A DNA stretch of 64,000 nucleotides from Phlegmacium glaucopus (taxonomy: Eukaryota; Basidiomycota; Agaricomycetes; Agaricales; Cortinariaceae), in the NCBI GenBank assembly GCA_015039465.1, contig MU130579.1:151245-215244 (forward strand), read 5' to 3'. The notes under the pieces are model-generated. The model saw only the letters and a list, made by a program, of their open reading frames with translations. It was not told where the DNA came from and made no database searches. This document shows positions 11,341 through 23,619 of the stretch, one piece after another. Every line of letters starts with the position of its first letter. Position 1 is the first letter of the stretch. Made by a program: the position numbers and the translations under genes.

Positions 11341-14300
11341 AATAAAGGTTCTTTGCGATGAATAAGCGGTTGATGCTTGTGTTTGTATGACTTGTCGTTG
11401 TGACAGAGCGGTTTAGGGATCGATTTCTGTTGTCCAATTACGTCCTAGTTGATCGATGATCAACTATGGGATGATATGTTTATTGAGCGCCATCGACTGC
11501 TCCTCGTTATTCTGCCTTACTCTTCCTTTTTTTTGTTCTTCACGTTGTTTACTTCGTTCCTCTAGTCCAGTTTGTTCTGGTGCATACGTCCTTGTAACTT
11601 ATATCTTCATGATTGTACGTGGCTATCAACGATCCATTCCCACCACATTTCACTCGATACTTGATTTAGTCACAGAGAAGACGGAACGCATTTGACTTCG
11701 GTGCGTCTGACAGGCGTGGAACCATCTTATTGTAAACATTTGTGTCTGCGAGAAACATGCTGATACAGAACTACCGAAGAAAAGATCTAGGACAGTCGAG
11801 ACCTAAGCCTATACCCTCAAGCTACAGATGTTTCAATGAAACCAGTTCAATGAACGCATAGGGCTATGCCTCACACCCGCCTTCGTACAGCTGTGTTACT
11901 ACCTACTAAGGCCTGAAGGCCTGATGCCTTGCTAGTTAAAGGGAGATGGCGATTGGCGAACACGTAATGACGTTGAGGTTTCATCAGAACACCAGATGCG
12001 TGAGGGAAGAGAACTCGAGGAGACTCAGGTGAAGAGCTTTAGTCAAACGCCAAGGGAAAGGAAAGATTGGTTCAAGGACATGCATTGAAATAGGATAGAT
12101 ATAGTGTTTGTTCGGTACCATAAAGACGGTTCGATTTGTCGAAAATATTTCGACAGTAGGGAGGTATAGAGCCTATGTAATCCATATCTTGATGATCCCA
12201 TTCCTTTTCGAAGAGTTTCCACAGTTAAATAAAATTTATAATTGTCCTCATAGAGTCGTCAGCCTCATTCGCACCGCAGATAACCATTAATGGAGTCATG
12301 AGGTGATGTGCCATGGAAATAAGCTTTCATATACCGTCCAAACCAATTACACTGCCTTGAAAATCAAGTGTGAGAATGATAAGAAGTGTGGTTAAGATAC
12401 CTACCGTACTATGAGACCGAGGTTGGAGGCCCAGACTTGAAAGAGGACTTTTGCGTGTTAAACTTTGGGAGAATCACAGGCTGCTGCAGTATACTTTACA
12501 GAGAGAACGAACCTCTATGGGGAACTGAGTCTGTATAGTATGACCTTGGACTAGTAATTAGTTAAAAGAAAGACGAAATCAGTTTTATTGGAGGTTCCGA
12601 GAACGAAGAAATGGAGTCTTACAGAAGCCCCATCAGGAAAATGTCTAGGACTTGTCTACCAGTATATGGAGAGCAACCAAGTCTCTGTAGCTCCCAGTAG
12701 TAGCTAGTAGACTGGGTAGACAAGTCTCCTACCTGGCTACTGAGTCTATCAAGGTCTATGCAGCAAGTAGTGTTGCCTGATGCCTAGCCTGATAAATGTA
12801 TTTAAACGGAGAATGACGTTGTTGAGCCTGAGGTACAAATTGTTACCCAAGCCTCGTCGTTGGTCCTAGGATGATGTTACCTGGTGTTTCTGCCAAAGGT
12901 GCCGATTTATAGCGCTATAGAGGTTGGTCGGAGCCGTTGACCACATTGCACCGTACAAGAAATGGAATACCAAGGTCCAACAATGCAGATCTTGCTGAAA
13001 CAATCTAGCCCACCCGTAAGGACGCAGACTAATTCATGACCGAGTAGAATTTGGAAATTCGCAGCCAAAGAAAGCATTCATGGTTGTCTTAGCCTTCACA
13101 GGAACTTGGGAGGAGGTAAAACGAGTACGTAGCTCTGTTGCTGCAGCTGATGTGACAAGAGAGTTCTTCAGAATGGTCATCCACGCCATCTTATGGCTCG
13201 TGGGACTAGTATGAAAGTTAACTGACTCCTTGATGGTGTCAGAGCTCCAAAGGTCATTTTATGAACTCGTGGGTTTGACTTAGCAAGTTCGAATAGCCCA
13301 TAGGATGGAGAAATTGGCAGGCAGATTCGTCAGCGGAGTGTCGCTATCATGGCCTTGACAGTCGGACAGACTCGGACTCAGCCTGCGAGGAAAACCAAAC
13401 CTAAGCAGTGAAAAAATCTCTCTTTGTTCATTGCATCATGCCGATTCGAAATATTCATCGGAGAGTGTTTTCCATTTTGAATGAATGAATATTCTCATCA
13501 AGGTGCACATATGCGTCCTTTCAATACTAGCACATAGGTAAGTCGACTCTAGGCTTTCTCATTCATCTGACTGCCCGTTTCTCATGCATATATGCACTCC
13601 ATTCTGCGCCAACAGCGTCCGGCGTCGCGCTCATGAATGGTGAGTGACCCAAATTCGACTATTTCAAGTTACCATGGTTGATAATTGGGAATGTATAGCT
13701 GCGATGGCTTTTCTGCCCTTCTATTACCAGCTATCAATAATCAATCATGAAAACGGGTCCGAGCGCGGGGTTAATATGTTGCTGGTCTATGGGATTAATG
13801 GCTTCAGGATGGAACAGAGAATCATAGATATTTACAGAAAGTCATAGATTTAATTGAGGCAATATAAAAATTTGCTACATACAGACAATTGACAGAAAAC
13901 GGCCGAGAAATGCAGAGATTTCCATCATTCATGCTGCAACGGTCATTTTCTTGCCAGAAAAATACAGATCCTCACGGAAAAGGATGGACAAAATCCGACT
14001 TGATCGGCGACTTTCGGGATCGACGCTAATCTCCGTTATTTGCAGCTGAGAAGCAGAGTTGATTTTCACTCGGCCTCAGCTGTCAAGCCAGAGTAGGCGT
14101 GTCCTTGACAGAACCATCTTTCGTTGTACTTAATTGGACCCGTGGCATGTAATGGATCACTGCTTGATGGTCTGGGAGCAATCACAAAGATAGCAACATA
14201 CTTATTGACATCTGCGTGTCTCTTTGCTTGACGCAACCTTCTCATCCCCTGTAATTGTTGTGGTCGACTCTCATTTCCACCCAGCTGAGCTCTCGTGAAT

Positions 14301-14526
14301 GTCTTATCGCTTCACAGTTGTCATCAACGATATTCAAGAATTTGGGACAAGTCTCCAGGCCAAGAATTGAATTCATCTTCTTCCCCTTTCTACAACCATA
14401 GCACATAGCAAGGCAAGCATTTCCTCCTTCCAGAAGGTTCTTCTTGAACTTTTTCTTGTCTAATGCTTCTGTTATGACCATAAAATGGCCAAACAGGTTT
14501 CCTGATTCTCGAAATTTGGATATCCA
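11341..14526. other. Intergenic, no gene recognised
   Basis: About 3.2 kb without a supported gene. A small imperfect inverted repeat lies at about 12648-12663 and 12711-12727 (acttgtctaccagt against actgggtagacaagt) and could form a hairpin. Minus-strand frames at 14242-14884 overlap the real plus-strand gene and are discounted. Confidence 0.45.
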
Positions 14527-15326
14527 ATGCGGCCAATCTCGAATCCTCAAGCTGGATCATCCTCAGATATTGAACTGCCCATATTAACTTCACACGCACG
14601 GTCCTTCCAACCTCCACTTCATGGACAGGTGTCTTCCTCGAGTCCAATCGCGGAAACAAATCCTGAAAATCGCACAGTGAACCCGGCTGCTGTGGTTGAT
14701 GAGATAGAGCCACCCATTCCCGCTTACTTTCCTCCCTCGAATCATATCCCACCAACATTATCTTTCGACGCTGGCCTTCTTGAATACACCCGAATGCATG
14801 GACATTCGGAGATACCATTGTCTCCTCGGCAGCGAGAAGACGACAGATCTTCAGTTCAGGCGAGCGAGGCGCAAGCGGACGCACTTCCTTCCTACAAACT
14901 AGACAATCCCCCTGTCTATTCCCGCAGGCCTACACAACATGAATTACAGGAACCAAGTACATGGCCTATGCTTTGCTTCAAACTTGGTTTTGGTACGTTC
15001 TTCCACCAAATTAAATGAAATTCGAGTAAATTCATCCTCCTCCCTTACATCTTTTGGCAGTTTTTCCACTTTTCTGGCTCTGCGGGGGTCTTACATTAAT
15101 TTCGCCCTCAATATCTCCAATCTTTACGCCCTGGTTTCGGGATTTCGTGCCTGAATCTGAGTGTGACGATAACTTCCAGACGGAGGCGGATAAGGAAGCG
15201 TATTTGGCGCGCTTTCGTGCTGCGGAAATAACATGGGCAAAGAGGTGTTCCATTGCGTTCACCTTGGTGCTGGGTTTTGTAATCGCCATTGCCGTCACAA
15301 TTATTGCTATAACGAAGGTTTCTTGA
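14527..15326 (+). CDS. Two-TM membrane protein with cytosolic PPxY motif
   Basis: Two exons, 14527-14992 and 15061-15326, joined by a 68-nt GT-AG intron in phase 1, give 243 residues. The first 145 residues are polar and proline/serine-rich and include NPPVYSRRP. That contains a PPxY motif (residues 128-131), the ligand of WW domains such as those of Rsp5/NEDD4 ubiquitin ligases. Two hydrophobic segments follow, at about 148-170 (spanning the splice junction) and about 216-243 (KRCSIAFTLVLGFVIAIAV, to the end). Between them lies a charged stretch (EADKEAYLARFRAAE). I do not recognise the family. A role as a membrane-anchored ubiquitin-ligase adaptor is an inference from the motif and topology only. 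The splice joins two hydrophobic halves into one helix, which supports the model. Confidence 0.75.
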
Positions 15327-15638
15327 GAGAACTTGAAAGATCTTCTTTATCTTTATGTATGTCGATATATTTTCTGACACCTTCCTTTTCGTATTTCTCT
15401 CTCTTCCCCGCGTTGCTCTTTGAGCTGGATATGTTATCGGGCTATGTATAGGAGATGTATGTAACAATCACTTGTCTTGGTAAAACTATGAAATATTATG
15501 GAACGGCATGCGAGCATTTGAGAAAATAGAAACTGCAGAACTGGTGAGACTGAGTCACTGATATCATAAATGCAGAATGTGATCTATGTCATGGGTGATG
15601 TATACTACTGTACAGTCTTGTCGGCTTACATACACCTG

Positions 15639-16045
15639 TCAAGCTCCTGTAGCAATGACAGTGGACAGTTGTTTTGCCATAGTATTGGCTGCTGCCTGGC
15701 AGCCTCCTTCGGTATCCATATCATAAGAAGGGGATTTTTCAATAATGGCCAGTAATACTTCTCTTAAATTTTGCCCTTCACCGTCCTTCATCCCAGTCTC
15801 CTTGAGGGAGTACCATTCTGATCCTGGGAATAATTAAATTATATATTAGATAAGGAACTCACTTTGATGACCATGCAGGGTAACCATAGTACTGTATGGT
15901 CTTAGCACTTTAATTTCCAATATCTTTCCACGCCGCTTAGTTCCATCGTTGTACAAGAACCTAATTTGGTTTAATCAGAAAATTATAAGTAACCATATAG
16001 AATACTTACCCATATGCCAGATTTTGTGCAGTCTCCCATAGGCAA
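15639..16045 (-). CDS. Unrecognised protein, 3' three exons (5' end not found)
   Basis: Three exons can be joined in one frame on the minus strand: about 16045-16010, 15960-15863 and 15823-15639. The introns 15961-16009 and 15824-15862 have good GT-AG borders (gtaagt and gtgagt donors). The joined peptide contains AQNLAYGFLYNDGTKRRGKI, then VLRPYSTMVTLHGHQ, and after the second splice EWYSLKETGMKDGEGQN, ending KQLSTVIATGA and TGA. The coding look is convincing but I know no family. Upstream, the frame runs into a histidine run and low-complexity TCCGACTC-type sequence with no start. The gene may be truncated or may have further 5' exons. The second intron is only 39 nt, short even for this genome. 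Confidence 0.5.
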
Positions 16046-16989
16046 CTCCGATGATGATGGTGATGACAGTTGTTACATTCCGTCACACATTACTCCAGTC
16101 CAACTCCGTCAGAGTCATTTCCGGTAGTCCATACTCTGTTCCAGTACTTTCCCTTGTCTCCGACTCTACTCCTCCTACGTCCGACTCCGAGACTTCTCCG
16201 TATCATTCCGACTCTTCCGACGATATCCCAAACCCCTTACCACACCTTTGTCATAACAACTATTCTTTTGTCATCACTTTCCCACTATCAGTCAGCACAC
16301 TAGCCATGGATTATTCACCTAAGAATGCAGGACCTTTTCCGGGAGCAGAACGCAGCACTTATATTTATATTCTATATTTCGGTTGCAATTCCTTTTATAT
16401 TTAAAGTACTTGAACTTGTATGTTTTCCCTTAGTTCGAATATCAACTTAGTTTCCTCCTCCTAGTCATCCTCTAAGTTCCCGCAACTTCCGGTTCCACTC
16501 CATTCCGTTCTTACTCCGAAATTAGGACATGAAGGTTTAGGGTAGCACAGCACACATGCTGAGGCTGTAGTCCTTTCCCGTTCCGTGGTTCCGTTCCGAT
16601 CAGACTCCATCCGATCCGGTTTTACTCCGACATTTTCCCTTTGTTCTAAACTTAACAACAGTTGATCTCCATCATATGGAGTCTGCTTTTAGTCATGCAC
16701 CCCAAACCATAGTAAAAAAAATGATTATGTGTTGTTCCCATGGTCACATCATTTTCACTAATTACTATTGCCGCTAACGTGTTATCGGGAAGATCAGACA
16801 CATTGGATGTCTCAAAACTCCCAAGAGAAGCCCTTCAAGTACAGCAGTCCCTCAGGATGGAGGATATGCTGCAAAATTATCCAAGAAAGACACCCTTTCA
16901 GACCTCATGACTATCAACTCAATGGAATCACACATACATTGGACAGCAAGACATAATTGTGATGTCAATGAGAAAGTAGCCTATATATC
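16046..16989. other. Pyrimidine-rich low-complexity DNA, no gene
   Basis: The region from about 16050 to 16650 is rich in repeated TCCGACTC and TTCCGTTCC-like strings. These leave plus-strand frames open without any recognisable protein. The remaining stretch up to the inverted-duplication boundary shows nothing. Confidence 0.5.
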
Positions 16990-17760
16990 ATGACATTTCA
17001 GGTTTACCTATGCCACCATTCCTATCAGCAAGCTATGAGACAGAAAGATATTAGAAACTTCCTGTGATGTAAGGGCAGATAGTTTACATATTTGTATATC
17101 TGATCAGCAAATATGGCTTCCAAACATTGCGGCACAAATGAAGCCAACACCCAAGCCAAGATAAGAAAGGCCACCAACTCCGGGGGCTGAAATGATATGT
17201 CTTGGCAAAGAATTCTTGAGGATTCAATGGATCAATTGAGGAATGGAGATGGAAGGAAACTCAGATGAACCAGCAAATGTGGTGAACATGGGGTAAAATA
17301 TACCTGCAGTTTCAAATTTGATCAATTAGCCACGCAATAGGCAACTTCCATACATTAGTACACTGACCATAAGTGCTACAAATATAATATCAGCATCAAT
17401 CAAAAAGAAACTACTCAGTGTCTCACAAGGCCATGTAAAGACTCAATACAAAGCAGATCAAGCTTCTAGAGAGTAGGACTATGGGACGTGAAAGGTTGAG
17501 CCAAAGGTTATAGAGTCTTCCATGCTCCTTAAGAAAGGTAGGTTGATTAGACACAGTTTTCTCAAGATTGCCAGATTTTGCTGCCCTTTTTTTTTTTTAC
17601 AAATGACAGATGCATATGTCTCTCATAGGAGGGGAATGGCGATGACAGATGCTACACCACATACAGCTTGATACAAATATTAGATGATGAATGTGTTGTG
17701 CTGAAATAGAAAAGATAAGACTAACTGGATATCACAATAAAGACCCACTTTACTAATATG
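16990..17760 (-). pseudogene. Decayed MFS transporter remnant
   Basis: The minus strand matches exons 6 to 11 of the MFS gene at 58,417-60,834, including intron sequences. Nearly every CpG of the intact copy is TG or CA here. Examples are the tail of exon 10 (AAATATG splice region, about 17090) and exon 7 (about 17410-17640). Sequence equivalent to exons 1-5 and the promoter is missing, because homology jumps from the equivalent of about 59,340 to about 58,260 near 17,760. A run of T near 17,590 interrupts exon 7. It cannot encode a transporter. Confidence 0.85.
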
Positions 17761-18678
17761 CCTTTATTGGTGAGGTTACAGCATTCTTGCACAGTCAATT
17801 ATCAACAATCATTTTGTGGCATTCATGATCATGATGCATAGCTGTTGTAGATGTGTCTGAGTTGATAATAGTACTCAACAAGCTCAAGATTCAAAGTAAT
17901 GCCAGTATTAATGTGCCATCCATTACATAGCTAGATATATGCAAGCTACAGTGTACACCTCAACGTCTCCATTGACTAGAAATCTCCAAAGATTTGAACA
18001 CATCCTATGAAACATGAGAGCTAAATCCCTGGAAATATTAGGTCATAAGTGAACGACGAGTAGCTAGGAGCCTAGGACCATGGGATTAGTAGTACTATTC
18101 AATCGTTCTTTTGTCCTCAAAGAAAAAGCAAGTGAATTGCATGTGGACAGTCACCCATTTTATGTGTGTAACTGATACAGTAAGATGATAGTAACAAAGT
18201 CCCAGGGATACCCACAATGAACAAGGTGGGTTGACAAGGCCTCAACTAATAATATGGGATGTACTGAACTGTATGCCTGAGGAGACGGAGAAGCTGAGCA
18301 TCCAAATAAGGAGATGAAAAGTAGCCACATCCCAAGCTCATTCAAGCAAGTGGTGTGGTGGATGGTAGGCAAGTAGAACTAGATGACGCCCAGAGCCATA
18401 ATTCAAGAGGACCAATTAAACTTTTGCCCCCCCCCAAAAAAAAACTCAAAAGATCCAGTTCTTCCAAACCATATCATATAGCAAGAGTTAGAAGTCATAC
18501 TCTCAGACCACTGTCTGGCAGAATGGAGGTCATGGTATTTAAGCTTGTGTGCTAGGGCCATGCAAATCCTAGAGTAAATTTCATGAGGCCATGGCCTTGT
18601 GAATTGCGCACGCAAAAATGCATGATGAGAGCGAAATCTATAAACTCCCTTCCACTAGCATTAACTTACCTTGAGAGG

Positions 18679-18979
18679 AAGGTCTTTGCTGTGATCCACC
18701 AGATCTGATCAGATCTGAGCAGATTTGGCAGGCATTCTGAGCAGAATGCAAACTATATACCTCCCTAACCTTAATAAAACCCTAACCAAACCTTAACCCA
18801 AACCTTAACCAAACCTTAACCAAACCTTAACAGAAGTAGCTGGTGGGTCTCTATTTTCTCAGATCCACTTGGATCCACTCAGAATCCAAGCAGAATCTGA
18901 GCAGAACTGAGCAGAACTGGTCAGATATAACAATTCTGATCAGATCAGATCAGATCTGGTGGGGGACAGAAAAGTACTG
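18679..18979. repeat. hAT-type MITE with telomere-like core (copy 1)
   Basis: This 301-bp non-autonomous element is flanked by the 8-bp direct repeat TTGAGAGG (18671-18678 and 18980-18987). The empty site is preserved in the right arm near 57,340 (cctctcaagg on the plus strand). The ends are imperfect inverted repeats built around CTTTgCTGTgatCCACCAGATCTGATC. The interior has many GATCAGATCTG units and an ACCCTAACCAAACCTTAACC stretch. The 8-bp duplication indicates hAT-type mobilisation. A second copy lies at 29,760-30,083. Confidence 0.85.
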
Positions 18980-20825
18980 TTGAGAGGCCTTCATGCAGGC
19001 ACAGACAAAATGGTGACTTTGGCAAGTGTGCTTCTCAAGTTTGAAAAGTAGGTCATTTCTGACTGACAGCTGTAATTTCTGTCTGGATCAAGCAGGACAT
19101 GTGACTAAGTGAGGCAGCATGTACATGCAAACATTTTAATGCTTACTGTAAAGTGGATGGTTCTTTTTCCACCACTCCATCATCCAATGGTTCATTGATT
19201 TGCAACATGATCCTGCAAGTGAATAAAAGGCTCTGAAGTTGAATGGGCAGAGTGGATGATGAAAGCTACTGCTCCTTGTGTTGGGATCTCCTATTGACAC
19301 TGGTCCAACCTCTCTATGATTTTGCTTTAGTAAAGAGCAAGAACCCCTTTATACACAATGTGGTTTTAAAAAGCAGAGAATGCATCCTGCATGTTAGTGA
19401 GTGGACTGCGCAGTAAGTGCTGGCCATGCTTGGAATTCTGCGCAAAAGCTACTGAGCATGGCAGAAATGAACATTGGAAATGAGTACTCTTGTGATTGTG
19501 ATGAAATTGTGACAGAGGTGACAATTGAGTGGCTGTGAGCTTTCTGCACACAGAACATTCACTTCAGCAAATACAAGGCAAATAATATTATTTCTCACAA
19601 ACCTCAACTCTACTACTCCAGTAGTAACTATTCCTAATTCTACTACTCGAAGCAAAAATGGAGGATGACACGTGAAAAATACAAGCATTTCTGAGACCAT
19701 GCAAGAATAATCACAGACATGTAATTTGGATCCAGGCAAGTGTAACAACATTATCCTTATCTTTTTCATCTATTATCTTATCTTGCAATCAGATCTTGAC
19801 TTAAGGGAACAGTGGTCAGTGATGTTTGGTTATAAAATCAACATCCTCAACACTCAGTGATCCCATCCAGGCTCCTCTAGTTGAATCCATCGCTAAGAAG
19901 CTAACGCAGCTCCATACCAAAGTTGTGGCAGAAGGGGGTTTGAAATGATGATAATACCTTTCCCATCCTCTCTGATTCCAACATTGACACCAGTTGTCTT
20001 GTTTCTTCATCCTTGCCCCTGCCATCAACACATCTCATCCAGCAATGACAGCTATCTTATCCACAATGAAATAAGCTCAGAAAGGGTTATGCAGATATGA
20101 GAGGGAATTGAAATGTCCAGTGTTTGGAAAGAGGCTTGTGATGTGACCATTGACAGAAACAATCAAATCTTTGATCACAAGGAGCGAGCTTACAGAACAG
20201 GTTGAGTTAGCATTGGATGCTTTGGAGGTATGCGATCAGCAGGATGTCAGCTGTCCAACTCTCATTATTTGTGTAACAGCAAGAGTACGGGCTTTTGAAA
20301 GAACTTAGTCCCTTTCCCCCAAATGATTGCATCTGCATATAGGACTCTGATGGCTGAAATTGTGCAACCTTGTCTTGATGCAACTCCTTACTCTCATTAA
20401 GAAATATTGACACAAACATAACTCCCTCATCTTGTCAGTATATAGAGGTTTGATATCCCTTCAACCACACTAGGATGACCTACTCCTGTGATGGGGACCG
20501 AACCAGGTGGAGGATAAGAATGAGCTTAAGGAAAGGCTCCTTGTTTTTTGTGTACTTTGTTTACGCAGCTTCCCAGAGTTTCTAGCTGACTTGAAGTTGG
20601 GAATGATGACAAGAGGATCACAGTTTCAGTGAGTGTTGTTTCCCTTTCTCTGTTGCAAAACTCATACCAATATTTTTCTGTCAAATATATCAAAAAGATT
20701 CCAAGTGTTCAAACTGCCGTTGAGACTGCCCTCCATGTACTTGGAGATGGAAATTGGAAGATGAGGGTGTGCAAGTAAGTAGGTGTTGAGATGAACAAAG
20801 TAGATCATTCAATTTTGTTCATAAG

Positions 20826-21620
20826 TTGCACACTCTCACCTGCTCTTTTCAAGCTAGAAGGGTGATGATTACTGCCATCAGTAGTCTGATGTCTCTTTCT
20901 CATACCTCACAACATTCTGCTTTTGGATCCATCTTTACCCTTAGTAGCATATCTTACTTGCAGCTATGCCTCAGCAACCCTCATCTCGCTACTTTCATCC
21001 CACAACCCACCCAAGAAGTACTTAACTCCAATCTCTGCATCACAAAATATCCTACTTTTAGCTCCAACTTCTCATCCTTAATGCAGGCCATTTTGGAAGA
21101 TGCTAGAGACAAGAAAAATTGGGCAGTAGCAAAGGAAAAATTCACATATTATTTGATCTGTTAGATGGGGTTATCAAACAACATAAGTTGGTGGTAGATG
21201 ATGTTGAGGGAAGATATATGATCAGAGATAAAGTTGCCAAGATTGTCATACCTTCATTCCAGAAGTTTATGCAGATAGAAAAAGCAATGCCTTATATTGC
21301 CATAAAGATGAATGTGATTATGCAATGGAAATAATGTCCCTGCACTGTCAACAATATTCCCAACAATATCTTTCATCTTATTGAACCCCTCTTGAGAAAG
21401 AATGTTGACATTCCAAGCCCTTTCATTGTGGGGGTAGAAGACTTGGACGGTGAGGCATCATTTGGCTTGAATGATGCAACAGCACTGAGCCAACCTTCTA
21501 TCTCCCTGATAGCTGCTCCAATCCCCTCCTCTGATTGCAATTTGTAATGTGGAAATGTATCAAGAAGCTCAACTAGGGTGTTGCAAACAGTTGGGTTGGT
21601 TTGGGTTTGCCAATTCTTAG
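20826..21620. pseudogene. Fragments of an unrecognised multicopy gene (left-arm copy)
   Basis: Both strands contain stretches with a coding look that are conserved in the right arm. On the plus strand, 21075-21334 reads DARDKKNWAVAKEKF, then LVVDDVEGR and AKIVIPSFQKF. On the minus strand, about 21600-21370 reads YKLQSEEGIGAAIREIEGWL and SAVASFKPNDAS. The same minus-strand peptide occurs on the plus strand at 38,935-39,205. Stops and shifts interrupt both. I do not recognise the protein and cannot say which strand is the true gene. It is described because it is conserved between the two arms. Confidence 0.35.
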
Positions 21621-21787
21621 CTTTAATTAGGATCCATTCTGTTTCTGAGAAAAAAGTAAGTCATTGAATTTATGCATATTGACAACAACTTACAGATGTG
21701 TTGGTTACAAGAGGCCAACTTCATGCATGATGAGGTATTTGGTGCAAAGCTAGGGAGGAAAGATTCAGAAAAACTATTTGTAGTTCA

Positions 21788-22200
21788 TGTTAGGGGACAC
21801 CTGACTTCAACCTAAACCTCAACCTTAGAATGATACACCCCGCCTTTCTGATGACCTCTGACCCTCCATCCAACTCCACTTCCGTCACCGGTTTACTCTG
21901 GAACCCTGTAGTTCCACTCCAACTCCAATCCTCCGGTTCGCTCTGTCTTTTATCTCTATTTTTCACATCACACCACTTCTTATTTAATTAATTAATTATT
22001 ATTGTATCATTCCTTTATTTATTTTATATCTCCATTATGTCCATATTAGTACTTAAACACCCACAGCCTAGCAGGGATCCCCATCCTTTCCTCTTTGGAT
22101 CCCCTGCTAGGTAAGTCACTTGTAGATATCTTTTCTGAAATATTATTAACTTTGGATCCCCTGCTAGCTTGACTAAGTCAGCGTCGCAGTTGCCCTAACA
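21788..22200 (+). repeat. 5' LTR of the gypsy element
   Basis: This 413-bp repeat runs from TGTTAGGGGACACC to GTTGCCCTAACA and matches the 3' LTR at 27,902-28,815 and the solo LTR at 40,611-41,011. It contains two copies of a GGATCCCCTGCTAG string. The 3' LTR has an additional tandem duplication of about 60 bp (CTCCGACTCC-rich). Confidence 0.9.
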
Positions 22201-22276
22201 TTAGGAAAGGATCATCCTTTAACGGACTGAGTCCGGTCCACACAGTGGAACGATAGTCCGATTTACAGCCCCTGAT

Positions 22277-23490
22277 TTGGGCCAATCAGACTCTGTACAC
22301 TCCCAGACCATGGCTCCCTCCTTGTCTTCACAGCACGCATCTCCAAGCAGCTCCTTCCTATCAGCCATGGACGATGAACGCACCGCCCAGCTGGAAAGAA
22401 AAGTCATCCTATTGCAAGCTCGGGACATCAAATACCAAAACAGATTTGACCGAATCATGGAGACAATCGACCGACTCATTCCAAATGTACAATCACCTGT
22501 ACCACAACAAGAGGTTCCCCCACAAACTGAAAACATACCCCGGATGCGCTCTGCAAGGCTGGCATTCCCAACAGAGTTTGATGGAGAATGATCCAAAGGA
22601 ACAGCATTCCTTCACTCCTGCCAAACATACATCCGGCTCTGTTCCAACAAATTCTCGGACGAGCAAACAAAAATTATCTGGGCCATGTCCTACATGAAAT
22701 CCAGAAGAGCATCAAAGTGGGCAGCTAGGGTTTTCTGATGGGAAACAGACAACCCTCAGTTGACCCGGTTCCTAGATTGGTCCGATTTCTGAGACGACTT
22801 CAAAAAGGAGTTCTGTCCCGCAAATGCGGACTCGGTTGCCATCAACCAACTAGAATTGACTGGATATTTCCAGAAAACCCAGTCCTTGGAAGAATATGTG
22901 GATGAATTCCAAGACCTAATCACGGATTCTGGATACACTGATCCGAAAACTATCGTAGTAAAATTCCAAAGAGGCCTGAATGCCCAGATTCAGAACTCCA
23001 TTGCTACAATGGCTTCCGGAAGACCGTCTGATACGGATCCAACAGGATGGTCCAGAATGGCACGGACAATAGAGGAAAACCGAGCCACTAACGAGGCCTT
23101 CCAGTCAGCTTACAAAAGTCTGGCAGCAACCACTTCTCGACCAACTGGTACCACCACACTCCAATTCAATCTGTCAATACTGCCACAGAGGAACGCACAC
23201 CTCGTACCAACTCCGGGAAACCTGGTACCTATGGACATTGACACGGCCTGAAAAGCAGGTTCTGTACCACTGTCATGCTTCCGGTGCAGAGGCATCGGAC
23301 ACATCGGCAGACATTGCAAAAAATGTTTCAACATCCAAACAATGACCAATGTCAAACTCCATACCCTCTTGGAGTTCCGGCTGGCCAAATATGACAAAGT
23401 ACCTGATCTGGAACTGACGGAACCTTCAGAGAACGCTGAACACAAAAGTCAGACCGACAATTTAAAGGATTTTTGCCAAAACAGCAAGTG
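22277..23490 (+). pseudogene. gag of the gypsy chromovirus
   Basis: This encodes the structural capsid protein of the retrotransposon. The N-terminal part has a coiled-coil-like stretch (ERKVILLQARDIKYQN). A capsid-like region follows (FLHSCQTYIRLC, LEEYVDEFQDLI). The zinc knuckle CFRCRGIGHIGRHC fits CX2CX4HX4C at about 23278-23320. One frame runs through most of the gene but is broken by in-frame TGA codons at about 22,589, 22,735, 22,790 and 23,249. Each sits where the family context suggests CGA or TGG, so each can arise by one C-to-T or G-to-A change. It is not translatable as one protein now. Confidence 0.85.
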
Positions 23491-23619
23491 AACTGCACGC
23501 CCTCGCTGTCAACAACCAACTGGTTCTCTGTTTTACATGTAGATAGCATTAATGAAATAAACGAGACGGTTGAAAACATTTGAGTCGTACAAACATCAGA
23601 AATTCCAAAAAAAATCCGA

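Noticed and set aside
14242..14884. Minus-strand frames of 102 and 164 codons
   Set aside because: The longer one lies mostly antisense to the spliced PPxY gene; neither shows motif or splice support.
16051..16404. 117-codon serine/proline-rich frame
   Set aside because: Low-complexity TCCGACTC repeats keep it open; the opposite strand carries the better-supported spliced exons.
18760..18835. CCCTAACC-like run resembling an interstitial telomere
   Set aside because: It lies inside a MITE with an 8-bp target duplication and recurs in a second copy at 29,870-29,945, so it moved with the element.
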